From assembly GCA_947259925.1 (NCBI GenBank), contig CAMYOG010000012.1, forward strand, positions 990 through 64,989: a DNA stretch of 64,000 bases. Reading direction: 5' to 3'. Source of the stretch: Thermoanaerobaculia bacterium. GTDB lineage: Bacteria > Acidobacteriota > Thermoanaerobaculia > Multivoradales > JAHEKO01. Both the position numbers and the translations under genes were made by a program. Below, one piece after another: positions 28,417 to 37,917 of the stretch. How positions within the stretch are numbered: position 1 is the first letter of the stretch; each line of letters starts with the position of its first letter. The notes below the pieces were generated by a model. That model saw nothing but the letters and a program-made list of their open reading frames with translations, ran no database searches and was not told the DNA's origin.

Positions 28417-28863
28417 GTGCAGATCCGTCCCGCTCGACCCGTAGACGGCGATCGACTGGTCACCCTGCGCCACGCTCTCTGGCCGGACGGTGCGATCGAG
28501 GAGCACGCCGGCGAGCTGGCGGCGTTTTTCGATGGCGAGGCGCGCGAGCCGCTCGAGATCCTGGTCGCCGAGAGCGCCGACGGCACGCTGCACGGCTTCT
28601 GCGAGCTCTCCATTCGCGCCTACGCGGAGGGGTGCAGAACCGATCGGGTCGGTTACCTGGAGGGCTGGTATGTCTGTCCTGCGGACCGTGGCGGGGGAGT
28701 CGGCCGGGCGCTGGTCGCGGCCGGCGAAGCCTGGGCCCGGCACCAGGGATGCACCGAGTTCGGCTCGGACGCCGAGGCCGACAACCAGGTCAGCATCGAG
28801 GCCCATCGTGCCCTCGGGTTCAGCGATGCCGGGCTGATCCGGTGCTTCCGGAAGGATCTCTAG
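28417..28863 (+). CDS. GNAT acetyltransferase, aminoglycoside 6'-N-acetyltransferase type I-like
   Basis: 148 residues from GTG 28417. The sequence follows the AAC(6')-I pattern closely: IRPARPVDGDRLVTLRHALWP, FCELSIRAYAEGC, VGYLEGWYVCPADRGGGVGR (acetyl-CoA loop RGGGVG), EFGSDAEADNQVSIEAHRAL and GFSDAGLIRCFRKDL. Known members acetylate the 6'-amino group of aminoglycosides; chromosomal relatives in environmental bacteria may have another amine substrate. No mobile element flanks it and its base composition matches its neighbours, so it looks like a resident gene. Confidence 0.9.
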   Translation: MQIRPARPVDGDRLVTLRHALWPDGAIEEHAGELAAFFDGEAREPLEILVAESADGTLHGFCELSIRAYAEGCRTDRVGYLEGWYVCPADRGGGVGRALVAAGEAWARHQGCTEFGSDAEADNQVSIEAHRALGFSDAGLIRCFRKDL

Positions 28864-28872
28864 CCTGGCGTT

Positions 28873-30798
28873 CTAGGAGACCGTGACCGGCGACTCGCGC
28901 TCTTTCCGGGGCGCCTCCTCCCGGGCCTCGCGCAGGGACCGGCCGTAGCCGGGCGGCGGGGGGTAGACGCCGATCGTGCCCTGCTCGAGCCACGCGTGCT
29001 CACCTTCGACGACCCGGACGCCCAGCTTGTACTTGCGGAAATCGTCGTTGTCCCAGAGCTCCTGGAACAGCCGCTTGACGGTCCGGGTCGACTGACGGCA
29101 GAAGTTGTCGGCCAGCGCGCGCCCCTTGGCGGCGTCGGCGTCGTTCTTGTCCGTCATCGACTGCGCTCTCGCCACCGACGACGCCATGGCGAACAGCTCG
29201 TTGGCGATGTCGACGATCCGGAAAAGGAAGCCCTGCTTGTGCTGGAGCTTGGGTCCGTGCACCACCATGCCGTGGAAGATCTGACGAGACAATCTGCGCG
29301 TGCTCCGGTTGACGAAGCGCAGATGCCTGGCGAGATCACCGAACTCGCTGTAGCGAGGCCAGCGGCCCCACCCGAGCCACCGGGTCGGGTACCAGCCGAT
29401 GTAGAACGCCGCGCTCTTGACGAGCGCGCCCAGCTTCTGTCCCGCACTCTTGCGTGGATCGATCAGGTCTCCGGCCACCTCGAGGTGCTTGTCGACCGCC
29501 TCGCGCGCCATGAACAGGTGCATGATCTCGCTCGAGCCCTCGAAGATCTTGTTGATCCGGAAGTCGCGCATCATGCGCTCGACGCCGACCGGCTGCTCGC
29601 CACGGTTGAACAGCGAGCTCTCCGTCTCGTAGCCGCGACCACCGCGAATCTGCATGGTGTTGTCGATGAGCTTCCAGGTCTGGTAGGTGACCCACTCCTT
29701 GCAGGCCGCGGCCTCGAGGCGGATGTCGACGCGGTGGCTGTCCGCCATCTCGGTGGTCTGTTCGACGATCGCCTCCATGGCGAAGATGTAGGAGGCCATG
29801 TCGGCGAGCATGTGCGAGATCGCCTCGTGCTTGCCGACCGGCTTGCCCCACTGGACGCGCTCGGCCGACCAGCGCCGGCAGATCTCGATCGCCGACTTGG
29901 TGGCGCCGACCGACATGTTGGGGATCGACAGCCGGCCGTCGTTGAGGGTGGTGAGCGCGATCTTGAGGCCTCGACCCTCCTCGCCGATCAGGTTCTCGGC
30001 CGGAATCCGCACGTCGGTGAAGCTGATCACCGCGTTGGCGAGCGCCTTGAGACCCATGAAGCGGCAGCGCTTCTCCACCTTGACGCCGGGCCAGGCGGTC
30101 TCGACCACGAAGGCGCTGATCTTCTTGCCGTCTCCGTCGCGCGCCATGACCACCAGTAGGTCGGCGATGGTGCCGTTCGTGCACCAGAGCTTGTTGCCGT
30201 TGAGGACGTAGTCGCCCTCGGGGTTGCGGACCGCGGTCGTGGTCATCCGGGCCGGGTCGGAGCCGACGTCCGTCTCGGTGAGGGCGAACGCCGAGACCTC
30301 GCCCCGGGCGCACCGCGGCAGGTACTTGTTCTTCAGCTCCTCCGAGCCGAACAGCTTGACCGGTTGCGGCACACCGATCGACTGATGGGCCGACAGCAGC
30401 GCACAGAGGTTACCGTCGATGCTGCCCACCAGGTGCATCACCTTCTGGTACTGGTGGACGCTGAAGCCGAGGCCGCCGTACTCCTTGGGGATCTTCATGC
30501 CGAAGGCGCCCAGTTTGCGCAGGCTGTCGACAATGTCCTCGGGATACTCGCCGCTGACGTCGATCTCGATCGAATCGAGTTGGTTTCTCAGCAGATCGTC
30601 CATCGCCTGGTAGAACGCCTGGAACTCGGCGCTGTCCTCCGGAGGCTCCGGATACGGATGGATCAGGTGGAGACGGAAGTCACCGAGGAACATCTCCTTC
30701 ATGAAGCTCGGCTGGTTCCAGGTGGTCTGTCGCGACTCCTCCGCCACCTGGCGCGCCTGTTCCTCACTGACCTGCCGAACCTTGCTCTCGCTCATCAA
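28873..30798 (-). CDS. Acyl-CoA dehydrogenase, long (VLCAD/ACAD9-like) form
   Basis: 641 residues. The FAD enzyme core spans ~80-470: FALTETDVGSDPARM, NGNKLWCTNGTIADL, GRLSIPNMSVGATKSA and the catalytic region MRDFRINKIFEGSSEIMHLF. A C-terminal extension of ~170 residues (LGALVKSAAFYIGWYPTRW...) resembles the membrane-association domain of VLCAD-type enzymes. It catalyses the first oxidation of long acyl-CoAs. It has its own promoter with an 18-base palindromic operator over the transcription start. Start is ATG 30798; ATG 30795 is equally possible. Confidence 0.94.
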   Translation of the reverse strand: MMSESKVRQVSEEQARQVAEESRQTTWNQPSFMKEMFLGDFRLHLIHPYPEPPEDSAEFQAFYQAMDDLLRNQLDSIEIDVSGEYPEDIVDSLRKLGAFGMKIPKEYGGLGFSVHQYQKVMHLVGSIDGNLCALLSAHQSIGVPQPVKLFGSEELKNKYLPRCARGEVSAFALTETDVGSDPARMTTTAVRNPEGDYVLNGNKLWCTNGTIADLLVVMARDGDGKKISAFVVETAWPGVKVEKRCRFMGLKALANAVISFTDVRIPAENLIGEEGRGLKIALTTLNDGRLSIPNMSVGATKSAIEICRRWSAERVQWGKPVGKHEAISHMLADMASYIFAMEAIVEQTTEMADSHRVDIRLEAAACKEWVTYQTWKLIDNTMQIRGGRGYETESSLFNRGEQPVGVERMMRDFRINKIFEGSSEIMHLFMAREAVDKHLEVAGDLIDPRKSAGQKLGALVKSAAFYIGWYPTRWLGWGRWPRYSEFGDLARHLRFVNRSTRRLSRQIFHGMVVHGPKLQHKQGFLFRIVDIANELFAMASSVARAQSMTDKNDADAAKGRALADNFCRQSTRTVKRLFQELWDNDDFRKYKLGVRVVEGEHAWLEQGTIGVYPPPPGYGRSLREAREEAPRKERESPVTVS

Positions 30799-30848
30799 GA
30801 CTCCTGCTGTGGCTCCGATGTCGAAGGGCTTCCCTGTGCGCAGCTCTT

Positions 30849-30866
30849 ATTGACCAATTGGTCAAT
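30849..30866. promoter_or_regulatory. 18-base perfect palindromic operator of the acyl-CoA dehydrogenase gene
   Basis: ATTGACCAATTGGTCAAT is a perfect inverted repeat that overlaps the end of the -10 box and the expected transcription start. Such placement is typical of a dimeric repressor (TetR-type in many fatty-acid degradation genes). The regulator is not encoded nearby. Confidence 0.7.
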
Positions 30867-30893
30867 TATCGACGCGGTGCGGCAAATCGTCAA
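30865..30893 (-). promoter_or_regulatory. Sigma-70-type promoter for the acyl-CoA dehydrogenase gene
   Basis: Minus strand TTGACG (30893-30888), a 17-base spacer and GATAAT (30870-30865), lying just past the end of the EamA gene. The 18-base palindrome begins inside the -10 box. Confidence 0.75.
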
Positions 30894-30897
30894 GCAC

Positions 30898-31791
30898 CTA
30901 CTGCACAGGCCGGGTTCGGCTGGCGAGCGCCACGCCGATCACGACCATCCCCGAACCGGCGATCGTCCGCGTAGACCAGGGCTCGTCGAAGAGCAGCGTG
31001 CCGATCGCCAGGGCGACGATCGGCAGCGCGTAGGTCATCAGGGACAGGCGCGTCGCGGGCAGCCGGGCGAGAAGCCAGTAGTAGAGCGTGAAGGTCACCA
31101 CCGAGCCGAGCACGGCGAGGTAGACGAGCGCGCCGAGCGAGCGCGCGTCGAGGGTCACCTCGCGCCCACGCTCGAACAGCAGTGCGCACCCGGCCATGAC
31201 CGCCGCCGTCACCAGCATGGGGACGCCGGCCAGGTGGATCGGGTGAAAGCCGCTCCCCCACTTTTTGACCGCCACATGGCTGACCGCGCCGGTAGCTGGT
31301 GAGATCAGGACCACGGCCGCCGCCGTCGCCACCCCCGGACCGGCGAGCGCGGTCAGATCCTCGGAGAAGATGACGGCGACCCCGGCGACTCCCAGCACCA
31401 GGCCGATCAGTGCCCCGGGCCGAAGCGGCTCGCCGTCGAGCCAGAAATGAGCCAGGACCGCGACGAAGATCGGGAAGGTCGAAAAGAGCACCGCGGTCAG
31501 GCCCGAGGGCACCCACTGCTCCGCCCAGTAGACGACACCGTAGGAGAGGACGAAGCCGAACAGGCTCTCGATCGCCCAGACGCGGCGGATGATCGGTCCG
31601 CGCGGCCAGCCGAGGCCGAGCGCCCGCGCCAGCATCACCAGCAGGCTACCGGCGATGGCGAAGCGGGCCGCGACCCCGGTGAACGGCGGGATCCCTTCGA
31701 GGCCGATGCGAATGACCGACCAGGTCGACCCCCAGATCAGGATCAGCAGGGCCAGGACGCCGTAGATGCCGGCCCTGCCAGACACGGTCAC
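30898..31791 (-). CDS. EamA/DMT superfamily transporter
   Basis: 297 residues with ten hydrophobic helices in two EamA repeats: ILIWGSTWSVIRIGLEGIPP opens the first, VLISPATGAVSHVAVKKW the second. It is an inner-membrane drug/metabolite exporter with unpredictable substrate. GTG 31791 lies 3 bases after the asnS stop, so it is probably read from the asnS promoter. Confidence 0.92.
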   Translation of the reverse strand: MTVSGRAGIYGVLALLILIWGSTWSVIRIGLEGIPPFTGVAARFAIAGSLLVMLARALGLGWPRGPIIRRVWAIESLFGFVLSYGVVYWAEQWVPSGLTAVLFSTFPIFVAVLAHFWLDGEPLRPGALIGLVLGVAGVAVIFSEDLTALAGPGVATAAAVVLISPATGAVSHVAVKKWGSGFHPIHLAGVPMLVTAAVMAGCALLFERGREVTLDARSLGALVYLAVLGSVVTFTLYYWLLARLPATRLSLMTYALPIVALAIGTLLFDEPWSTRTIAGSGMVVIGVALASRTRPVQ

Positions 31792-31794
31792 CCG

Positions 31795-33084
<1,290 letters not shown>

Positions 33085-33102
33085 TCCCGACTCCAGCGCG
33101 TA

Positions 33103-33131
33103 AGGATACTCGGCGCCGGTACCAGACTCAA
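33103..33131 (-). promoter_or_regulatory. Sigma-70-type promoter for asnS
   Basis: Minus strand TTGAGT (33131-33126), a 17-base spacer and TATCCT (33108-33103), 18 bases before the asnS ATG, with a GGAG ribosome site in between. Confidence 0.65.
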
Positions 33132-33149
33132 TGCGGCGCGAGCGGTCGG

Positions 33150-33836
33150 CTATTCGGTCAGTCGGGCGAGCGCTCCAGCCGCGGCGCGCTGCTCGGCGAG
33201 CTTCTTGGAGCCGCCGGTGCCGGAGCCGACCTTGCGCCCTTCGACCCAGCACTCGACGGTGAAGGTCTTGTCGTGATCCGGCCCCGCTTCGGCCACGAGG
33301 CGATAGTCGGGTCTCTGCCAGGAGCGCGCCTGGGTCAGCTCCTGAAGCCGGGTCTTGGCCTCGGCCCAGCCGAGCTTCTCGCGCTTCTCGAGCGCCTCTT
33401 CGAACATGGGGACCAGGATCCGGCGACAGCGCTTGAGTCCGCGGTCGAGGAAGGCGGCCCCGACCACCGCCTCGAGAGCGTCGGCGAGGAGCGACGGCTT
33501 CTCGCGCCCTCCCGAGCGCTCTTCGCCCACTCCGAGCCGCAGGATTTCGCCGAGCCCGATGGTGATCGCGTGCTCGGCCAGCACCGGGCGGCTGACCAGG
33601 AAGGCCTTGAGCTCCGACAGGCCGCCTTCGGGCATCTCGGGGTAGGTCTCGAATAGCCACTCGGCGGTCACCAGCCCGAGGACCGAGTCGCCCAGATACT
33701 CGAGCCGCTCGTAGTTGTCCGCCAGCCCTTGCTCGTGGGCGTACGACCGGTGGGTAAGCGCGCTCTCGAGCAGTGCCGAGCTGCGGAATCGCGCTCCGAG
33801 GCGGCGCTGGAACTCTCTGAGCTCGTTGCGGGCCAT
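33150..33836 (-). CDS. rnc: Ribonuclease III
   Basis: 228 residues: endonuclease domain with the signature ERLEYLGDSVLGL and C-terminal double-stranded RNA-binding domain (YRLVAEAGPDHDKTFTVECWV ... GSKKLAEQRAAAGAL). It processes rRNA and double-stranded RNA. Its ATG shares one base with the mutL stop (TGATG), so the genes are translationally coupled. Confidence 0.98.
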   Translation of the reverse strand: MARNELREFQRRLGARFRSSALLESALTHRSYAHEQGLADNYERLEYLGDSVLGLVTAEWLFETYPEMPEGGLSELKAFLVSRPVLAEHAITIGLGEILRLGVGEERSGGREKPSLLADALEAVVGAAFLDRGLKRCRRILVPMFEEALEKREKLGWAEAKTRLQELTQARSWQRPDYRLVAEAGPDHDKTFTVECWVEGRKVGSGTGGSKKLAEQRAAAGALARLTE

Positions 33837-35641
33837 CAGCGCCGTCCGAACCGCTCCTCGAGGTCGCGATCGCTCATCTTCAACACGATCGGTCGACCGT
33901 GCGGGCAGGCGTAGGGCTGCTCGGCCGCGAACAGCTCACCGATCAGCGCCTCGATCGCCTCCGGCGGCATCGGCTCGTGCATCTTCACCGCCGCCCGACA
34001 CGCCATGCTCGCGGCCAGTGAATCTAGGAGGCTCGCCTTGAGCGCTTCGGCGTCCTCGGGCTGCGTGCCATCGCTCTCCTGGGCCAGATTCAGCAGCAGC
34101 CGCTCGGACTCCTCCGGTCCGAGGTCGGCCGGAACCGCTGACACCGCGATCGTGTCACCCGAGAGCTGACTGAGCGAGAAGCCGCACTGCTCGAGCGCCG
34201 CGCCCAGCTCGCCGAGCCGCAGCGCCTCGGCGGGCGCCAGCTCGAGCAGGAGCGGCTCGAGCAGGGTCTGCGCACTGACCGCCTCCTTTTGCAGCGAGCG
34301 CTGGAGCCGCTCGTAGAGGATCCGCTCGTGAGCGACATGCTGGTCGACCAGGTAGAGGCCGTCAGGTCCCTCGAGCAGGATCAGGGTCCCCTTGTATTGA
34401 CCGAGGAGCCGAAACGGCCGCTCGCGTCCGGACCGGCCCGAGAGGGGCACCGGGGCGCGCTCGAGCGGCGTCGAGACCGCTTCCGCCAGGCGCCGGCTCG
34501 TGCCTTCGGCGACTCCAGAGACCGTGCTCCAGTCGGTCGCCGGGGACGCCCCGGCCGGCGGCCATGGGCTCTCCCTGCCGCCGAGGCCCTGCCAGGCGAG
34601 GGCGCCCGCGGGCGTCCCTTCGGCGGCTCGCGGCGCGACCTCGACGTCGCCGAGAGCGGCGCGGGCGCCCGAGCGCAGGATCAGGAAGAGGCGCTGCAAT
34701 AGGCGGCCGTCGCGGAAGCGGACCTCGGACTTCTGCGGATGGACGTTGACGTCGACCTCCGCCGCCGGCAGATCCAGGAACAGGAAGAGAGCGGGAAACT
34801 CGTCGGCGCGCCACTCCTCACGCACCGCCCGGTAGAAGCTGGCGAGGATCGCGCGGTCGCGCAGGAGGCGCCGATTGACGAAGACGAAGTAGCGCCGGCC
34901 CCGGGTGGTGGTCGGGTCACCGAACAGTCCCCAGACCGATTCGTCGCCACGGCTCTCCGAGAACGGCACCAGCGCGTTCGCGAGCTTGCCGCCGAACAGC
35001 TGGCCGACCCGCCGGCGGGCGCCCTCGGCGTCCTCTCCCGCTGGTGGCGCGTCGAGAACCTGCCGGCCGTCGTGGGTGACGGTGAAATGGACGTCCGGCC
35101 GGGCCAGTGCGTAGCCCTGCACCACCTCGAGCGCGCGCCGCATCTCGGTCTGGGACGCCTTGAGGAACTTCCGGCGGGCGGGGACATTGAAGAAGAGCGA
35201 CGCGACCTCGACCGTCGTACCGACCGGACGACTGGCGGGCTCGGCGGCACGGATCCGGCCGCCCTCGATGTAGACGCGATGTCCGTCGCCGGGCTGACTG
35301 GCGGTCACCAGCTCGACCCGGGATACCGCGGCGATCGACGACAGTGCCTCGCCGCGAAACCCCAACGTCGCCACCCGGCTCAGGTCCTCGATCGAATCGA
35401 TCTTGCTGGTCGCGTGCTGATCGAAGGCCAGCAGCGCGTCGTCCTCGTCCATGCCGCAGCCGTCGTCGGAGACCCGGACCCGCCCCTTGCCACCCCGCTC
35501 GAGCTCGATGGCGATGTGGCCGGCACCGGCGTCGAGGGCGTTCTCGACCAGCTCCTTGACCACCGACGCCGGGCGCTCGACGACCTCACCGGCGGCGATC
35601 TGGCTGACCAGCTGGTCGGGCAGCAGCCGAATGCGCGGCAT
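33836..35641 (-). CDS. mutL: DNA mismatch repair protein MutL (endonuclease type)
   Basis: 601 residues. GHKL ATPase motifs: VENALDAGA, DDGCGMDEDD and TLGFRGEALSSIA. After a Pro-rich linker the C-terminal domain carries DQHVAHERILYE, matching the DQHA(x)2E(x)4E endonuclease motif except Val for Ala, plus the zinc-associated ACRAAVK and CPHGRP motifs. It nicks the mismatch-containing strand after MutS activation, as expected for a bacterium without MutH. It is preceded by a TAACCT box 6 bases before the ATG. Confidence 0.97.
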   Translation of the reverse strand: MPRIRLLPDQLVSQIAAGEVVERPASVVKELVENALDAGAGHIAIELERGGKGRVRVSDDGCGMDEDDALLAFDQHATSKIDSIEDLSRVATLGFRGEALSSIAAVSRVELVTASQPGDGHRVYIEGGRIRAAEPASRPVGTTVEVASLFFNVPARRKFLKASQTEMRRALEVVQGYALARPDVHFTVTHDGRQVLDAPPAGEDAEGARRRVGQLFGGKLANALVPFSESRGDESVWGLFGDPTTTRGRRYFVFVNRRLLRDRAILASFYRAVREEWRADEFPALFLFLDLPAAEVDVNVHPQKSEVRFRDGRLLQRLFLILRSGARAALGDVEVAPRAAEGTPAGALAWQGLGGRESPWPPAGASPATDWSTVSGVAEGTSRRLAEAVSTPLERAPVPLSGRSGRERPFRLLGQYKGTLILLEGPDGLYLVDQHVAHERILYERLQRSLQKEAVSAQTLLEPLLLELAPAEALRLGELGAALEQCGFSLSQLSGDTIAVSAVPADLGPEESERLLLNLAQESDGTQPEDAEALKASLLDSLAASMACRAAVKMHEPMPPEAIEALIGELFAAEQPYACPHGRPIVLKMSDRDLEERFGRR

Positions 35642-35647
35642 CCCCCG

Positions 35648-35653
35648 AGGTTA
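35648..35653 (-). promoter_or_regulatory. Candidate near-leaderless -10 box (TAACCT) for mutL
   Basis: TAACCT on the minus strand ends 6 bases before the mutL ATG, placing the expected transcription start at the start codon itself. The GGGGG between them could alternatively act as a ribosome site for a longer leader. Confidence 0.35.
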
Positions 35654-35693
35654 TCCCTTTCGCGCGGCGATCGGGACAGCGGCGCCCGCAGCT

Positions 35694-37853
35694 CTAGTCG
35701 GATACCAGCGGCAGGTAGGCGCGCTCGACGTAGTCGCGCACCATCCGGTCGGACGAAAAGCGCGGACCGACGGTGGCGATCGAGCGCTTCATCATCGCGA
35801 TCCAGCGTTGCGGCAGCCCATTCTCGTCGCGCTCGTAGAACGCCGGCACCACGTCGTCCTCGAGCTTCTTATAGAGCGCCAGGGCATCCGCCTGGTCGCG
35901 CTCGCGCTCGTCGGCCGCGCTCTCGACCGCCTCGATGGTCCAGCCGTTGTCGCCCGAGTAGCCCTCGGGCCACCAGCCGTCCGCGATGCTCAGGTTGAGA
36001 ACTCCGTTCATCGCCGCCTTCTGGCCGCTGGTGCCACTCGCCTCCATCGGCTTGATCGGGTTGTTGAGCCAGACGTCGACACCCTGCACGAGCATCCGGC
36101 CGACGCGAATGTCGTAGTCCTCGAGGAAGATCACCTTGCCCCAGAGATCCCGTTCCTGGCTGAGCTGGAAGATGTGCCGGATCAGGTCCTGCCCCGGCCG
36201 ATCCGCCGGATGGGCCTTGCCGGCCATCACGATCTGCACCGGCCTCCCCGGGTGGGCGAGCAGGTGCCGCAGCCGGTGCAGGTCGTGGAAGACCAGCCCG
36301 GCCCGCTTGTAGGTGGCGAACCGTCGAGCGAAGCCTACGGTCAGGACGTTTGGATCGACCAGATCCTGGACCCGTCGCAGCTCCGCCGGCGACCGGCCAT
36401 TGCGGGCCATCTGGTCCAGGATGCGGGAGCGGAGGAAGCGGACCAGCCGCTCCTTCTGGGCCTGATGTGCCTGCCAGAGGTCGCGCTCCGGCACTTCCTC
36501 GACGCCACTCCACGAGCCCTCCTCGTGCATCCATCCGGCCCCGAGGCCCTCCTCGAGCACCGCGCGTAGCTCGGCCCCGAGCCAGGTCGGAACGTGGACG
36601 CCGTTGGTGATGGCGGTGATCCGCCGGTCTTCCCCGGGCGCCTGAGCCATCAGATGACGCCACATGTCGTCGACGACCCGGCCGTTGAGCTGGCTCACGC
36701 CGTTGGCGAAGACGCTCGTTCGGAGCCCCATCGCGGTCAGGTTGAACGGCTGCGACGGCTCGCCGTGGTCGGCGTGGCCGAGCTCCAGCAGTCTCTCGAC
36801 CGGCTCGCCGAGCCGCTCTGCCCACGGCGCCAGGTAGCGCGCCGCCATCCCGATCTCGAACTGTTCGTTGCCCGCCGGTACCGGCGTGTGGGTGGTAAAC
36901 GCGGTATCGCGGGCGATCGCGTCGATCGCCGCCGCCAGGTCGTCGGCACCCTGTTCGCGGGCGGCGCACAGCCGCTCGAGCTGCAGGAGGGCACTGTGTC
37001 CTTCGTTGATGTGCCAGCAGGCGGGCTCGATGCCGAGCGCCCGCAGCACCGCTCCCCCACCCACTCCGAGCACGATCTCCTGGGCCAGCCGCATCTCGCG
37101 GCCACGCACGTAGAGGACCCGGGTGATCGCCCGATCGGCCGGATCGTTCTCGAGCAGGTCGGTGTCGAGCAACAGGAGCGGCAGGCGGCCGACCTGGGCC
37201 AGCCAGACCCGGATCGCGACCTCACGGTCCGGAAACGGCAGCCGCACTTTGAGCTCCGAGCCGTCCGCCGTCAGGACCCGGCGCAGCGGCAAGCGGGCGA
37301 AGTCGTACTCGGGGTAGTGGTGCTGCTGGAACCCGTCGTCGTCCAGTGTCTGGCGGAAGTAGCCGTAGCGGTAGAGCAGGCCGACGGCGACCATCGGCAC
37401 GCCTAGATCGCTGGCGCTCTTACAGTGATCGCCGCTCAGCACCCCCAGACCACCAGAATAGAGGGCTAGCGACTGGTGGACGCCGAACTCCATCGAGAAG
37501 TAGGCGATCGGGCCGGCCGAGTACTCGGGGTGGCGGGTATCGAACCAGGTCCCCTGCTCGCGGTCCATGTAGCGGTCGAAGGTTCGGACCAGCCCGTTGT
37601 AGGCGGCCATGAACGACTCGCTGTGGATCAGCACGTCCCAGCGGGCGCGCTCGGCGTTCAACAGGAGCTGTACCGGATTGCGGTAGAGCGCCCAGGCGGT
37701 CTCGTCGACCGCCGAGAACAGTCGGCGCGCCTCACCGCTCCACGACCACCAGAGGTTGTAGGCAATCTCGCCCAGGCGCGCGATCTCCTCCGGCAGGTCC
37801 AGGTCCACGACCCGACGTGCCGGCAGTTGGATATGGCTCTCGAGATCGCTCAC
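35694..37853 (-). CDS. glgP: Alpha-glucan (glycogen) phosphorylase
   Basis: 719 residues from GTG 37853, which has a strong GGAGGAG ribosome site 5 bases upstream. It is the shorter bacterial/archaeal phosphorylase type: IAYFSMEFGVHQSLALYSGGLGVLSGDH near the N-terminus, FTTHTPVPAGNEQF, TVGFARRFATYKRAGL, and the PLP-lysine region SGTSGQKAAMNGVLNLSIADGWWPE. It releases glucose-1-phosphate from glycogen or maltodextrin ends. It diverges from malQ-glgX over 64 bases. Confidence 0.97.
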   Translation of the reverse strand: MSDLESHIQLPARRVVDLDLPEEIARLGEIAYNLWWSWSGEARRLFSAVDETAWALYRNPVQLLLNAERARWDVLIHSESFMAAYNGLVRTFDRYMDREQGTWFDTRHPEYSAGPIAYFSMEFGVHQSLALYSGGLGVLSGDHCKSASDLGVPMVAVGLLYRYGYFRQTLDDDGFQQHHYPEYDFARLPLRRVLTADGSELKVRLPFPDREVAIRVWLAQVGRLPLLLLDTDLLENDPADRAITRVLYVRGREMRLAQEIVLGVGGGAVLRALGIEPACWHINEGHSALLQLERLCAAREQGADDLAAAIDAIARDTAFTTHTPVPAGNEQFEIGMAARYLAPWAERLGEPVERLLELGHADHGEPSQPFNLTAMGLRTSVFANGVSQLNGRVVDDMWRHLMAQAPGEDRRITAITNGVHVPTWLGAELRAVLEEGLGAGWMHEEGSWSGVEEVPERDLWQAHQAQKERLVRFLRSRILDQMARNGRSPAELRRVQDLVDPNVLTVGFARRFATYKRAGLVFHDLHRLRHLLAHPGRPVQIVMAGKAHPADRPGQDLIRHIFQLSQERDLWGKVIFLEDYDIRVGRMLVQGVDVWLNNPIKPMEASGTSGQKAAMNGVLNLSIADGWWPEGYSGDNGWTIEAVESAADERERDQADALALYKKLEDDVVPAFYERDENGLPQRWIAMMKRSIATVGPRFSSDRMVRDYVERAYLPLVSD

Positions 37854-37885
37854 CAGGACTCCTCCGAAACGCTGCTTTGTACCAC

Positions 37886-37910
37886 ACTCTAGCCTCCGAA
37901 TCGGTAGACT
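37886..37910. promoter_or_regulatory. Divergent -10 boxes between glgP and malQ
   Basis: TAGAGT faces glgP (37891-37886, 32 bases before its GTG, which has a ribosome site). TAGACT faces malQ (37905-37910, 7 bases before its GTG, no ribosome site), so malQ would be leaderless. Confidence 0.4.
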
Positions 37911-37917
37911 CCCGCAC

